Shown: positions 36,430 to 46,094, numbered from the stretch's first letter. The stretch is DNA of 64,000 bases from Anaeromyxobacter paludicola (GCF_023169965.1 NZ_AP025592.1:2108001-2172000), one strand, 5' to 3'. Translations and numbers: made by a program. Notes: generated by a model not told the origin, from the sequence alone.

Positions 36430-38102
36430 GCCCGGACCTCCTCCGCCCGCGCCCCGGCGCCGCAGACGCCGGCGGGGCAGCGCCGCTCCTCGATGTGGGC
36501 CAGGTACTCGTCCTTGAAGTGGCGCAGGGTCGAGAGCACCGGGTTGGGGGCGGTCTGGCCCAGGCCGCAGAGGCTGGCCGCGCCGAGCAGGTCGGCGAGC
36601 TCCTCGAGCCGGCCGAGGTCGTCGAGCTCGCCCCGCCCGGCCGCGATCTTCCCGAGCAGCTCGTGCATCTGCACGGTGCCGGCGCGGCACGGGATGCACT
36701 TGCCGCAGGACTCCTCGCGGCAGAAGCCCATGAAGTACCGGGCCACGTCCACCATGCAGGAGGTCTCGTCCATCACGATGAGGCCGCCCGAGCCCATGAT
36801 CGAGCCGACCGCGGCGAGCGACTCGTAGTCCACCGGCAGGTCGAGGTGGGACGCCGGGATGCAGCCGCCGGACGGGCCGCCGGTCTGGGCGGCCTTGAAG
36901 GCCCGGCCGCCGGGGATCCCCCCGCCGACCTCGAAGATGATCTCGCGCAGCGTGGTGCCCATCGGCACCTCGATGAGCCCGGTGTGCCGCACCTTGCCGG
37001 CGAGCGCGAAGACCTTCGTCCCCTTGCTCTTCGCGGTCCCGATGCCGGCGAACCAGGCCCCGCCACGGCGGACGATGGCCGGCACGTTCGCGAGGGTCTC
37101 CACGTTGTTGATGAGGGTGGGCTGGCCGAAGAGGCCGCGCTGCGCGGGCCAGGGCGGCCGCGGGCGCGGCGAGCCCCGCTTGCCCTCCACCGAGGCCATC
37201 AGCGCGGTCTCCTCGCCGCAGACGAAGGCGCCGGCGCCGATGCGGATGTCCACCCGGAAGTTGAAGCCGGAGTCGAAGATCCGGTTGCCGAGGAGCTGCA
37301 GCCGCTCCGCCTGCTTGATGGCGATCTTGAGCCGCTTGACCGCGAGCGGGTACTCGGCGCGCACGTAGACGTACCCCTGCTCGGCGCCGACCGCGTACCC
37401 CGCGAGCGCCATCCCCTCGAGCACCCGGTGCGGGTCGCCGTCGAGCACGCTGCGGTCCATGAAGGCGCCGGGGTCGCCCTCGTCGCCGTTGCAGATGACG
37501 TACTTGCGGTCGCCGGCGGCCTTGGCGACGGTGCTCCACTTGAGGCCGGTCGGGTAGCCGGCGCCGCCGCGGCCGCGCAGCCCGCTCGCCGTCACCTCGG
37601 CGAGCACCTCGGCCGGCGTCATCTCGGAGACCGCCTTCTCGAGCGCGGCGTAGGCGCCGGCGGCGAGGCAGCTCTCGAGGTCCTCCGGGTCGATCCGGCC
37701 GGCGCTCTCGAGCACGATCCGCTGCTGCCGCGCGAAGAACGGGTCGGACGGGTCGGCGTGGTGCTCCGAGAGGGGCCGCCCGTCCACGAGGTGCTCGCGC
37801 GCGATGCGGACCGCCACCTCCGGATCCACGCCCACGTAGAGGTGGCGCTCGGCGCCGTCGGCCGGCCCCGACTCGACCTCCACCAGCGTCCCGGCCGCGC
37901 AGAGCCCGCGGCAGCCGCTGGCGTGCACCTGCACCTCGCGGGTGAGCCCGGCGGCGCCCACCTCGCCCTTCAGGGTCGCGAGCACCTGCTCGGCGCCCAT
38001 GGAGTGGCACCCGGAGCCGCAGCAGACGCTCACGCGGTGCCAGCGCTCCCCGTCCGCCGCGCGGCGGCGCGCCGCCAGCGCCTCGAGCTCTTCCCGGTTC
38101 AT
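36426..38102 (-). CDS. hoxF: Hox hydrogenase diaphorase flavoprotein subunit
   Basis: Binds FMN and NAD(P)H in the diaphorase module. The roughly 558-residue protein has an N-terminal thioredoxin-like [2Fe-2S] domain (CCGSGC and CRGLC), the nucleotide/FMN motifs [16 protein letters not shown] and [11 protein letters not shown], and the C-terminal [4Fe-4S] site [10 protein letters not shown] with a final Cys in SLCGLGQ. I prefer the ATG at 38102, which overlaps the hoxE stop as ATGA and has GGAGG at 5 nt, over the GTG two codons upstream (38108). Confidence 0.95.
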   Translation of the reverse strand: MNREELEALAARRRAADGERWHRVSVCCGSGCHSMGAEQVLATLKGEVGAAGLTREVQVHASGCRGLCAAGTLVEVESGPADGAERHLYVGVDPEVAVRIAREHLVDGRPLSEHHADPSDPFFARQQRIVLESAGRIDPEDLESCLAAGAYAALEKAVSEMTPAEVLAEVTASGLRGRGGAGYPTGLKWSTVAKAAGDRKYVICNGDEGDPGAFMDRSVLDGDPHRVLEGMALAGYAVGAEQGYVYVRAEYPLAVKRLKIAIKQAERLQLLGNRIFDSGFNFRVDIRIGAGAFVCGEETALMASVEGKRGSPRPRPPWPAQRGLFGQPTLINNVETLANVPAIVRRGGAWFAGIGTAKSKGTKVFALAGKVRHTGLIEVPMGTTLREIIFEVGGGIPGGRAFKAAQTGGPSGGCIPASHLDLPVDYESLAAVGSIMGSGGLIVMDETSCMVDVARYFMGFCREESCGKCIPCRAGTVQMHELLGKIAAGRGELDDLGRLEELADLLGAASLCGLGQTAPNPVLSTLRHFKDEYLAHIEERRCPAGVCGAGARAEEVRA

Positions 38103-38590
38103 CGCCACCTCCGCACGCGCTCCAGCACCGTGACCGCCGTCTGGCCGCCCGCCACCTCGCCGTCGAAGACCACCGCGGGCGCGATGCCGCAGGCGCCCAC
38201 GCAGCGCGCCTCCACCACCGAGAGCTTCCCGTCGGCGGTGGTGTCGCCGGCCTTCACCCCCGCCTCGCGCTCGACCGCGGCGAGGATGCCGCCGGCCCCC
38301 TTCACGTAGCAGGCGGTGCCGGTGCAGACGGTGCAGGTGTGCTCGCCCTTCGGCTCGAGGCTGAAGAAGTTGTAGAAGGTGGCGACCCCGTAGACCCGGC
38401 TCGGCGGGAGCTTGAGGCAGCGCGCCACGTAGAGGAGCACGTCGTCGGCGAGGAAGCCGAAGAGCTCCTGCGCCTGGTGCAGGATCTCGAGCAGCGCGTC
38501 GGGCTGGAAGCGGTGCCGCTTCATGGCGGCGTCGAGCATCTTGAAGCGCTTGTCGCCGCTCGGGTGCGGGGGGGACGCGACGGGCATCAT
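38099..38590 (-). CDS. hoxE: Hox hydrogenase diaphorase subunit, NuoE-like
   Basis: A 163-residue thioredoxin-like [2Fe-2S] protein. Cluster cysteines are in [13 protein letters not shown] and [12 protein letters not shown]. The ATG overlaps the stop of the upstream PAS kinase as ATGA; a second ATG one codon later is possible. Having hoxE together with FUYH defines a five-subunit group 3d-type Hox enzyme. Confidence 0.94.
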   Translation of the reverse strand: MMPVASPPHPSGDKRFKMLDAAMKRHRFQPDALLEILHQAQELFGFLADDVLLYVARCLKLPPSRVYGVATFYNFFSLEPKGEHTCTVCTGTACYVKGAGGILAAVEREAGVKAGDTTADGKLSVVEARCVGACGIAPAVVFDGEVAGGQTAVTVLERVRRWR

Positions 38591-39693
38591 GGGGCGGGGG
38601 CCTCGGGGAAGACGACGCGGAAGGTGGTGCCGCGGCCGGGCTCGCTCTCCACCGAGATGCTGCCGCGCAGCTCAGCCACGATCCGCTGGCAGATGAAGAG
38701 GCCGAGCCCGGTGCCCACCCCCACCGGCTTGGTGGTGAAGAACGGGTCGAAGATGCGGGCCTGCACCTCGGGCGGCATGCCGCTCCCGGTGTCGCGCACG
38801 GTGAGCTCCACGCCCTCCGGCACGCGGCGCGTGGAGACCCGGATCTCGTTCTCGGCGGCGCTGCCGCGGGCGATGGCCTGCGCGGCGTTCACGAGCAGGT
38901 TGAGCGCCACCTGGCCGACGCGCGCCTCGTTGCCCCAGGCGAGGACGCCCTCGCCGAGGTCGCGGACCAGCTTCGCGCGGTGCCGGAGCTCGTTGGAGGC
39001 GAGGCTGATCGCCCCCTCGACCACGCGCTTCAGGTCCACCGGGCCGTGCCGCTCGTCGTCCGGGCGCGAGAAGGCGCGGATGTCGCGCACGATGCGCCGG
39101 ACCCGCTCCGCCCCCTCCGCCGCCTCGCGCAGGGCCGAGTGGACCTCGTCGGGCAGGCCGGGCTGCCCCGCGAGCGCCTCCGCCAGGTAGGAGAGGTTCG
39201 AGATCACGTAGGAGAGCGGGTTGTTGATCTCGTGGGCCACCCCGGCCGCGAGCGAGCCGACCGAGGCGATCCGATCGGTGAAGGCGAGGCGCGACTCCAT
39301 CAGCCGGCGCTCGGTCACGTCGCGGACGCTGGTCACCACGGCCGCGAGCTCCGGGTCGGCGAGGTGGTCCACCGAGACCGTCTCGGCGTGGCGCCAGCTC
39401 CCGTCGTAGTGGCGGTACCGGAAGCTCGCCGGCACCGGCTCGCCGGGGCGCTCCAGGCAGCGGCGCCAGGCGCCGGCGAGCACCTTCTCGTCCTCGGGGT
39501 GCGCCAGCGCGCGCAGCTCCCGGCCCAGCAGCAGCTCCGGCCGGTACCCGGTCACGCGCTCCACCGACGGGCTCGCGTAGAGGATCTCTCCGCCCGCCCC
39601 GAGCAGGAGCAGCGCGTCGCCGCTCTGCTCGACGAGCGCCTGGAAGATCTTCTCGGGTGCGCGGACCGCGCGCGGTGCTGCGCCTTCCGACAT
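38587..39693 (-). CDS. PAS histidine kinase coupled to the hox operon
   Basis: A 368-residue soluble kinase. The PAS domain (about 15-130, with [20 protein letters not shown] typical of PAS) leads to HisKA with His about 155 ([15 protein letters not shown]) and an HATPase domain ([15 protein letters not shown]). No membrane span or receiver is present. Its stop overlaps the hoxE start, so it is the first gene of the hox operon. This suggests it senses redox or H2 status linked to the hydrogenase, as the PAS kinase HoxJ does for regulatory hydrogenases. HoxJ partners are HoxBC, not HoxEFUYH, so this is only an analogy. No response regulator is adjacent. Confidence 0.92.
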   Translation of the reverse strand: MSEGAAPRAVRAPEKIFQALVEQSGDALLLLGAGGEILYASPSVERVTGYRPELLLGRELRALAHPEDEKVLAGAWRRCLERPGEPVPASFRYRHYDGSWRHAETVSVDHLADPELAAVVTSVRDVTERRLMESRLAFTDRIASVGSLAAGVAHEINNPLSYVISNLSYLAEALAGQPGLPDEVHSALREAAEGAERVRRIVRDIRAFSRPDDERHGPVDLKRVVEGAISLASNELRHRAKLVRDLGEGVLAWGNEARVGQVALNLLVNAAQAIARGSAAENEIRVSTRRVPEGVELTVRDTGSGMPPEVQARIFDPFFTTKPVGVGTGLGLFICQRIVAELRGSISVESEPGRGTTFRVVFPEAPAP

Positions 39694-39779
39694 CGTTCGC
39701 TCCCCCGCCGCCCCCGGCGGCTCCGGGGAGTGTAGCCGCAGCCGGGCGCGGGGCCGGGCCGAAAAGGTGGCCGCGAACG

Positions 39780-39811
39780 GAGAGGGCCCCCGGCCTCCCG
39801 GGGGCCCTCTC
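39780..39811 (-). terminator. Perfect 14-bp hairpin after the tetraheme cytochrome gene
   Basis: Bases 39780-39793 pair perfectly with 39798-39811 around a 4-nt loop (GAGAGGGCCCCCGG and its complement). It lies 25 nt past the cytochrome stop on the minus strand. There is no U-run after the stem, so it is either a non-canonical terminator or an mRNA-stabilising hairpin. Confidence 0.6.
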
Positions 39812-39835
39812 GAGGAGCGGGCGAGGGACCCGAGG

Positions 39836-40519
39836 CTACTGGGCCGGCTGCGCGGCGGGGGCGGCGGCCGGCTCGGCGGCGGCCGCCGGGGCCTTCGCCG
39901 CCTTGGCGGCCTTCTTCGCCTTCTTGGCCGGCAGCTTCGACGCCTTGGCGGGCGCCTTCACCGCCTTGCGGGCCGGCGCGGCGCCGTCCGCCGGGCCGAG
40001 CACGCGGTTGCCGGTCTCGTCCATGGAGGTGAAGAGCGCGACCTTGGCGCTGGCGGTGGCGTCGTCCGCCTTGTTCGGGTGGCAGACGGCGCAGAACTGC
40101 TCCATCTTCTGGCCCTTGGCGGTGTCGACGCGCAGGTACTTGTGGTACGGGTTCGAGGGGTGCGGGTCGTGGCAGCCGAGGCACTCGAAGCGCCCGTCCC
40201 GCATCAGCTCGCCCGGCACCTTCGCGACCTTGGCGTTCACGTGGTCGAGGCCGTACGGGTGGCTCATGTGCGACGAGATCGAGGTCGCCATCCCGCCGTC
40301 CTTGTGGCAGGCGAGGCAGAGCGCCGACGAGCCGCTCACCGGCTGGTTGGCGCGGGTGGTGGCCGACTTGTTCGCCTCGACGGCGAAGATGAGCTCGCCC
40401 TTGGCGGCGTGGATCGAGTGGCAGCCCGAGCAGCTCAGGGCGTCGTGGCCGCCGGCGGCGAGGGCGGCGAGCGGAGCGGTGCAGGCCGCGAGGACGGCGG
40501 CGAGACGGACGAGTCGCAT
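39836..40519 (-). CDS. Tetraheme c-type cytochrome with Lys/Ala-rich tail
   Basis: A 227-residue exported protein with a Sec signal (MRLVRLAAVLAACTAPLAALA) and four CXXCH motifs: CSGCH, CLACH, CLGCH and CAVCH. HMSHPYG and CHDPHPSNPYHK supply extra His residues for bis-His haem ligation. It resembles the NrfH/doubled-CXXCH cytochrome group. Unusually, the last 55 residues are almost only Lys, Ala and Pro (KAPAKASKLPAKKAKKAAK...), like a histone H1 tail, then acidic-neutral Ala/Pro/Gln. The tail may bind an anionic partner or the outer-membrane surface. The gene has its own hairpin terminator. Confidence 0.88.
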   Translation of the reverse strand: MRLVRLAAVLAACTAPLAALAAGGHDALSCSGCHSIHAAKGELIFAVEANKSATTRANQPVSGSSALCLACHKDGGMATSISSHMSHPYGLDHVNAKVAKVPGELMRDGRFECLGCHDPHPSNPYHKYLRVDTAKGQKMEQFCAVCHPNKADDATASAKVALFTSMDETGNRVLGPADGAAPARKAVKAPAKASKLPAKKAKKAAKAAKAPAAAAEPAAAPAAQPAQ

Positions 40520-40641
40520 GGTCGAGTTCCCCTGGAGCGAGTTGGTCGCCCGGCCGGAAGGCGGGCGAGCGGACGATGGCACGCACCCCGCCGCACCGTC
40601 AACGACACGGTGCGCGGCGTTCGCACCTCCCTTGACGGCGG

Positions 40642-43248
40642 TCACCCCGCGCGCCGCTGCCGCGGCACCGTGACGACGAACTCGGCCCCCTCGCCCGGCG
40701 GGCTCACGAGCTGGAGGGAGCCGCCCAGGCTCTGCACCACGCGGCGCGCGATGGTGAGGCCGAGGCCGGTCCCGCGCCCCGGGCCCTTGGTGGTGAAGAA
40801 CGGCGTGAACAGGCGCGCGCGCGCCTCCGCGGAGACGCCGGGGCCGTTGTCCTTCACCGAGAGCCTGAGCGAGGCCGGGTCCCCGTCGCCGCGGACCACC
40901 ACCCGCCCCCCCGCCTCCGGCGCCGCCTCGATGGCGTTCTGCACGAGGTTGGTGAGCACCTGGTTGAACTCCTCGGCCACGCACTCGACGACGCCGTCGC
41001 CGCGGAGGTCGCAGCGGACCTCGGCGCGGCGGCCGGTGGCGGGCAGCACCACGTCCACCACCGTCCGCACCGCCTCCCAGGCGTCGAGCGGGACCACCTC
41101 GCGCCGGAAGCCGCCCCGGCCGTAGCGGCCCATCAGCTCGACGGTGCCGCCGATGCGGCGCAGCCCCGACTCGGCGACGCCGAGCATCTCGCCGAGCCGG
41201 CCGGCGAGCGCCTCGAGCCGCCCCTGCGCCTCCTCCCCGAGCGCGCCGCCGCGGGCGAGCGCCAGCGCCTGCTCCAGGTCGAGCCGCACGCGGCCCAGGG
41301 CGTTGCGGGCGTAGTTGAGCGGGTTGTTCATCTCGTGCGCCAGGCCGGCGGCCACGATCTCGAGCGACTCCATGCGCTGGCTGAGCACGAGGTCGGCGGT
41401 CTCCTCCTCCGCCTGCACCAGCTGCCGGGCGCAGGTGACGAGCTCCTTCGGCGAGAAGGGCTTCGTGAGGTAGGCGCTCACGCCGGTCTCGAGCCCCCGG
41501 ACGCGGTCGTCCACCTCGCCGCGGGCGGTGAGCATGAGCACCGGGATCTGGCGCGTGGCCGGGTCCTCGCGCAGCCGCCGCGTGAGCTCGAGGCCGTCGA
41601 TGCCGGGCATCATGAGGTCGGTGACCACCAGGCTCGGCCGCTCGCGGCGGATCATCTCCAGCCCCTTGAGGCCGTCCGGCGCCGCCAGCACCTTGAACTG
41701 CCGCCGCAGCGCCATGTGCACCAGGCGGACGATCTGCGGGCTGTCCTCCACCACCACCGCGCTGTAGGGCCGGTCCCCCTCGTCGAGGTCGCGGTCCACC
41801 ACCCGGCGCTCCGAGGCCTCCTCGATGTCGAGGAGCCGGAACTCGCGGCGCGAGGAGAGCTGCACCGCCCAGTCGAGGCCGGCGTCGCCCGCCGCCGCGG
41901 GCGCGAGCGCGTCCGCCCGCAGGTGATCGCGCCCCTTCCGCAGCGTCACGGTGAAGCGCGCCCCGCTGCGGCCGTCGCTCTCGGCCCGGATGGCGCCGCC
42001 GTGCAGCGCCACCAGCTCGCGGGCCAGCGCCAGCCCGATGCCGGCGCCGCCGAACTGGCGGGTGCCGGCCATGTCCACCTGGTAGAAGCGCTCGAAGATC
42101 CGGGTCGCCTGGTCGGGCGGGAAGCCCGGCCCGTCGTCCGCCACCTCCACCTCCACCGCGCCCTCGAGGTCGCGCACCGCCACGGTGACGTGCCCGCCCG
42201 GCGGGGTGAACTTGATGGCGTTCGAGAGCAGGTTCACGAAGACCCGCTCCATCCGCTCGAGGTCGTAGACCACCGGCGCCGCGGCCGGGCCGGGCGCCAG
42301 GGCGAGCGCGATCGACTTGCGCCGCGCCAGCACCTGCGACTGCTCGGTGAGGGTCCGCAGCTGCTCGACGAGGTCGTGCTCGGCCGCCTCGAGCCGGAGC
42401 CGGCTCTCCTCGAGGCGCGACAGGTCGAGCAGGTCGTTCACGATCTTGAGGAGCTTGAGCGCGCTCCTGAACATCGCCTGGAAGGCGCCGCGCTGCGCCT
42501 CGGTGAACTCGCCCACCTCCCCCTGCAGCATGAGCTCGAGCGGCGCGAGCACCATGGCGAGCGGGGTGCGCAGCTCGTGGGTCATGTTGGCCGAGAACCG
42601 CGACTTGAACTGGTCGAGCTTCTTCAGCTCGGCGTGGGCGCGCTCGAGCCGGGCGGTGGCCTGCTCGAGCTGGACGCGCTGCAGGAGCTGCTCCCGCTGG
42701 GTGCGGAAGGCGAGGATCTGGCCGACCGCCGCGGCGAGCGCCGTGGCCGAGAGGAAGGCCAGGTTGGAGAGGGCCGCGGTCCCGCGCCCGAGCGTCCCGG
42801 CGAGCGCGTTGGCGCCCAGGAACGAGCCGGCGATCCCCGCGTGCGTGGCGACCACCACCGCCGGCGGCCAGACGAAGAGCAGCCCCGCCGCGACGATGGT
42901 GAGGGTGAGCCCGGCGTAGTAGGGCGAGGCGAGCCCGCCCATGTACGGGGTCATCATGCTGATCCCCGCGGCGACGAGGCAGGCGAACGCCGCGGTGACG
43001 AGCTGCCAGTGCCGGTCGAACCAGGAGGTGCGCAGGAGCCGGAAGAGCGCCAGCGTGAGCGCGGCGATGACCCCGCGGGTGGCGAGGAGCGCCGGGAGCG
43101 CCGGCCGCGGCGCCAGCATCACGTCGAGCAGCCCGAAGGCCGGGTACAGGGTGATGGTGATGAGCAGCCCGATGCGGAGCCCGCGCCGGTTCCGCGCCGC
43201 CAGCCAGCGCGCCCAGCGGCGCTCGCCCTCCGTGCCCGGGGCCGACAC
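40642..43248 (-). CDS. Membrane hybrid kinase with two kinase cores (HK-REC-HK)
   Basis: An 868-residue protein. About six transmembrane helices occupy residues 25-185, with no large periplasmic domain. A coiled coil (185-215) leads to kinase core 1, with His about 224 (ANMTHELRTPL) and HATPase about 335-440 (GGAGIGLALAREL). A receiver spans about 495-610 (phospho-Asp about 544, TDLMMPGIDG). Kinase core 2 has His about 638 (AAGLAHEMNNPL) and HATPase about 755-865 (FFTTKGPGRGTGLGL). The GTG start at 43248 overlaps the last base of the methyltransferase stop (TAGTG), so the genes are coupled. The multi-TM sensor plus methyltransferase neighbour resembles PhcS/LqsS-type autoinducer kinases; the receiver and second core are additions. 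The ligand is unknown. Confidence 0.9.
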   Translation of the reverse strand: MSAPGTEGERRWARWLAARNRRGLRIGLLITITLYPAFGLLDVMLAPRPALPALLATRGVIAALTLALFRLLRTSWFDRHWQLVTAAFACLVAAGISMMTPYMGGLASPYYAGLTLTIVAAGLLFVWPPAVVVATHAGIAGSFLGANALAGTLGRGTAALSNLAFLSATALAAAVGQILAFRTQREQLLQRVQLEQATARLERAHAELKKLDQFKSRFSANMTHELRTPLAMVLAPLELMLQGEVGEFTEAQRGAFQAMFRSALKLLKIVNDLLDLSRLEESRLRLEAAEHDLVEQLRTLTEQSQVLARRKSIALALAPGPAAAPVVYDLERMERVFVNLLSNAIKFTPPGGHVTVAVRDLEGAVEVEVADDGPGFPPDQATRIFERFYQVDMAGTRQFGGAGIGLALARELVALHGGAIRAESDGRSGARFTVTLRKGRDHLRADALAPAAAGDAGLDWAVQLSSRREFRLLDIEEASERRVVDRDLDEGDRPYSAVVVEDSPQIVRLVHMALRRQFKVLAAPDGLKGLEMIRRERPSLVVTDLMMPGIDGLELTRRLREDPATRQIPVLMLTARGEVDDRVRGLETGVSAYLTKPFSPKELVTCARQLVQAEEETADLVLSQRMESLEIVAAGLAHEMNNPLNYARNALGRVRLDLEQALALARGGALGEEAQGRLEALAGRLGEMLGVAESGLRRIGGTVELMGRYGRGGFRREVVPLDAWEAVRTVVDVVLPATGRRAEVRCDLRGDGVVECVAEEFNQVLTNLVQNAIEAAPEAGGRVVVRGDGDPASLRLSVKDNGPGVSAEARARLFTPFFTTKGPGRGTGLGLTIARRVVQSLGGSLQLVSPPGEGAEFVVTVPRQRRAG

Positions 43249-44843
43249 TAGGCCCGCACCACCTCGAAGAACGGGTTGGCCCCGCTCTCCTCCTCGAGCA
43301 GCCGGACTCGCGCCCCCGGCACCGCGCGCCGCCCGAGCGCGAGCAGCTCCTCGCGGGTGCGGTAGATGAGCGGCCAGTCGAGGTGGTGCTCCATGAGCCA
43401 GCGGGTCGGGTGGTCCACCATGTTGGCGACGAGGAGCTGCCCGCCCTCGGCGGTGCACTCGGCGAGGCGCCGCGTCAGCACCACCGCGGTGCGCGGGGCG
43501 AGGTAGTCGTAGAGCCCGCAGGAGTAGACGAGGTCGAACTTCCCGAACGGCTCGAACAGCGCGCCGTCGCGCAGGAGCCGCTTGATCGAGTCGTGCAGGA
43601 AGGTGAGCCGCACCTCGCCCGGCGCGCGGGCCTCCACCCGCGCCTGCAGCCGGCGCCAGGCGTGGGCGAGCGCGTTCTTGTCCTGCTCGAAGAGCACCAC
43701 CTCGAGCGGCACCGGCAGCTCCGGGGTCTCCTCGAGGAGCTCGAAGAGCTCCTGCGCCGGCCCGGCGGCGATGGAGAGGACGCGCACCGGCGGGGAGGCC
43801 CGGCCGCGGTTGGCGAGCAGCGCCGCGAGCTGCCGCTTCACGAGGTCCTTGCGGAAGCGCACCGCCTGGGCGGCCCGGCTGCTCGTGAAGGCGAGGCCGA
43901 CGGCGCGCGCGAAGAGCGTCGCCCCCTCGAAGTTCTTCTCGTAGATGAAGTTCATCACCTCGTAGTCGCCCGGGTAGCCGAAGGGCTTGTGGCGGGCGCG
44001 GTGGCAGCAGGGCGCCTGCATGAGGAACCCGTGCACCTGCCGCAGCGACCACTCCTTGGCGGCCAGGCTGGCGTGCCCCTCCGGCAGCTCGCGCAGCGCG
44101 GCGTCGATCTCCTCGGTCATCCGGACCACCTCGGCGGCGAAGCCGGCGCGCAGCCGCGACACCAGCGCCACGCGGGCCGGGTGCTCGGGGCCGTGCAGCA
44201 CGTGCCAGGGGAGCTCGCGCTCGAGCCGCCCGAGCTCCTCCTCGGCGTCCTCGAGGTGGAGGCGCAGCTCGGAGACGAGCGACTTGAACCGCTCGCCGCC
44301 CGCGAGCCGCCAGGCCGGCGCCCCGGGCGTGGGGCCGCCGGCGGCGCGGCCGGACCAGCTCCGCACCACCCGCAGCTCGAGGAGCTCGTCCACGTCGAGG
44401 AGGAAGTTCTGGAAGGAGACCCCGGCCACCTGCGCGCCGTCCTGCTCGCGGACCGAGCCCACCTGCCCCTCGCCGCGGAAGGCCTCGTGCGCGTCGAAGC
44501 GGAGCGAGAGCCGCACCCGCTGGCCGGGGTGGACCGGCTCCCCCTCGGGCCAGGGGAAGGCCACGCCGCTCTGCGACACGTCGCGGACGGGGCAGACCCG
44601 CTGGCGGCCGCCGAGCGCGAGCGTCACCGTCCCGCGCAGCGGGGCGAGGTCGGCGGCGGTGAAGCGCTGCGGGCGGAAGAAGACGCCGCGCCCCTCGGCG
44701 CCGTCGAGCTCCTCGTAGGTGCGGATCCGCGGCGCCGCCGAGGGCGAGTCGTTCGCGGCCGGGCCGAGCGGCGCCGCCTCCGCCTCCGGGCCGCCGCCGA
44801 GCGGCAGCCCCTCCACGCCTTCGCTCCGCTCCTGGAGATCCAT
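43248..44843 (-). CDS. PilZ-domain SAM-dependent methyltransferase, PhcB-like
   Basis: A 531-residue soluble protein. A PilZ-like domain lies at about 55-155, with the D-x-S-x-x-G motif in RDVSQSGVAF (Asp about 88). The upstream Arg motif is FRPQR and not a clean RxxxR, so cyclic di-GMP binding is uncertain. Residues about 185-265 are helical. The C-terminal class I methyltransferase has SAM motif I VRVLSIAAGPAQE (about 353-365). It is preceded by the distinctive HKPFGYPGDYEVMN stretch, which I associate with proteins annotated as 3-hydroxypalmitate methyl ester synthases (PhcB). It lies between a REC-kinase and a membrane kinase in one operon. The substrate is inferred, not shown. Confidence 0.75.
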   Translation of the reverse strand: MDLQERSEGVEGLPLGGGPEAEAAPLGPAANDSPSAAPRIRTYEELDGAEGRGVFFRPQRFTAADLAPLRGTVTLALGGRQRVCPVRDVSQSGVAFPWPEGEPVHPGQRVRLSLRFDAHEAFRGEGQVGSVREQDGAQVAGVSFQNFLLDVDELLELRVVRSWSGRAAGGPTPGAPAWRLAGGERFKSLVSELRLHLEDAEEELGRLERELPWHVLHGPEHPARVALVSRLRAGFAAEVVRMTEEIDAALRELPEGHASLAAKEWSLRQVHGFLMQAPCCHRARHKPFGYPGDYEVMNFIYEKNFEGATLFARAVGLAFTSSRAAQAVRFRKDLVKRQLAALLANRGRASPPVRVLSIAAGPAQELFELLEETPELPVPLEVVLFEQDKNALAHAWRRLQARVEARAPGEVRLTFLHDSIKRLLRDGALFEPFGKFDLVYSCGLYDYLAPRTAVVLTRRLAECTAEGGQLLVANMVDHPTRWLMEHHLDWPLIYRTREELLALGRRAVPGARVRLLEEESGANPFFEVVRA

Positions 44844-44867
44844 GATCGTCCCCTCTCCCTTCGGCCC

Positions 44868-46064
44868 TCAGGCCTCGGTCACCACCGGCAACGACACCTC
44901 GAAGCGCGCCCCGCCGCCCGGCCGCTCGGACACGCCGATGCGGCCCTGGTGCGACTCGACGATGAGCCGCGCCATGTAGAGGCCGAGCCCGAGCCCCTCC
45001 TGCCCCTTGCTGGAGGCGAAGGGCTGGAAGAGCCGCTCCCGCAGCTCGGGCGCGACCCCCGGCCCCTGGTCCTCGACCGCGAGCTCGACCCCGCCGTCGC
45101 GGCGCTGGGCGAGCACGCGGACCTGGGCCCGGCCCTGGGTGGCCTGCAGGGCGTTGCGGACGAGGTTCACGAGCACCTGCGTCAGCTTCTGCCGGTCGGC
45201 CCGCACCGGCGGGAGCCCCGGCGCCACCTCGGACACGACGTCGCGCAGCCGGTAGAGCCGGTCCATGCGGGCGATGGCGAGCGCGTCGCTCACCACCTGG
45301 CCGGGGTCGAGCGGGGCGAGCTGCACGCCGAGCCCGCCGCGGGCGTAGCCGTGGAGCGACGAGAGGGTGCGCGACAGGTCGTCCACTCCGGCCAGGCAGG
45401 CGGTGAGCGTCTCGCGCAGCTCGGGGGAGACGGTGGTCTGGGACATCTCCCACTCCGCCGCCCGCAGCCCCACGATGACGTTCTTGAGGTCGTGGGTGAC
45501 GCCGGCGGTGAGCTGGCCGATGGTGCCGAGCCGCTCCAGGTCGAGCAGCATCCGCTGCTGCTCGCCGAGCCGGTCGAGCGAGGCCTGCAGCTCGTCGCTG
45601 CGCCGCGCCAGCAGCTCCACCAGCTTGGAGATGGTCCGCCGCTGCGCCACCTGGTCGGCGGCCTGCTCCACCGCCTGGAGCACGTCGGCCGGCTCCCAGG
45701 GCTTGCGCAGGAACCGGAAGGCCCGGGCGCGGTTGATGGCGCGCTCGAGGGCCTGCATGTCGGCGAAGCCGGTGATGACCACGCCGGCGGCGTCGTGGCC
45801 GCGCTCGCGGAGCCGCTCGAGGAGCTCCACCCCGGTCATGCCGGGCATCCGCTGGTCGGTGACCACGACGTCGAGCGGGACCCGCTCCGAGATCCGCAGC
45901 GCCTCCTCGCCGGACGCGGCGGCGTGCACGACCCAGCGGTCCTCGAGCAGGACCCTCAGGACTTGGACGTTGAACGGCTCGTCGTCCACGACCAGGACCC
46001 CGCGGGAGCGCGAGGTCCCCACACCGAACCGCTCTACGAGGACCGCGACGCTCCGTTCGTCCAC
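44868..46064 (-). CDS. Response regulator-histidine kinase (REC-HK), PhcR-like
   Basis: A 398-residue soluble protein. The receiver is at about 20-135 (phospho-Asp about 70, VVTDQRMPGMTG; Lys in FLRKPW). A coiled coil at 140-180 leads to a HisKA-like region with His about 191 (TAGVTHDLKNVIVG) and an HATPase domain (about 290-398, QEGLGLGLYMARL). The GTG at 46064 was chosen: GGAGG precedes it at 9 nt and a near-consensus promoter lies just upstream, whereas the longer frame from 46145 would begin upstream of that promoter. It is the first gene of the operon, followed 24 nt later by the PilZ-methyltransferase. REC-HK order is that of PhcR/PhcQ-type regulators. Confidence 0.88.
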   Translation of the reverse strand: MDERSVAVLVERFGVGTSRSRGVLVVDDEPFNVQVLRVLLEDRWVVHAAASGEEALRISERVPLDVVVTDQRMPGMTGVELLERLRERGHDAAGVVITGFADMQALERAINRARAFRFLRKPWEPADVLQAVEQAADQVAQRRTISKLVELLARRSDELQASLDRLGEQQRMLLDLERLGTIGQLTAGVTHDLKNVIVGLRAAEWEMSQTTVSPELRETLTACLAGVDDLSRTLSSLHGYARGGLGVQLAPLDPGQVVSDALAIARMDRLYRLRDVVSEVAPGLPPVRADRQKLTQVLVNLVRNALQATQGRAQVRVLAQRRDGGVELAVEDQGPGVAPELRERLFQPFASSKGQEGLGLGLYMARLIVESHQGRIGVSERPGGGARFEVSLPVVTEA

Positions 46065-46094
46065 ACGCCCACACCTCCGCCGGGGGAGTGGTCG

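Noticed and set aside
33724-38590. Complex I (nuo) fragment instead of hydrogenase
   Set aside because: The large subunit has both NiFe cysteine motifs and the small subunit is HoxY-like, so NuoE/F/G resemblance reflects the Hox diaphorase module.
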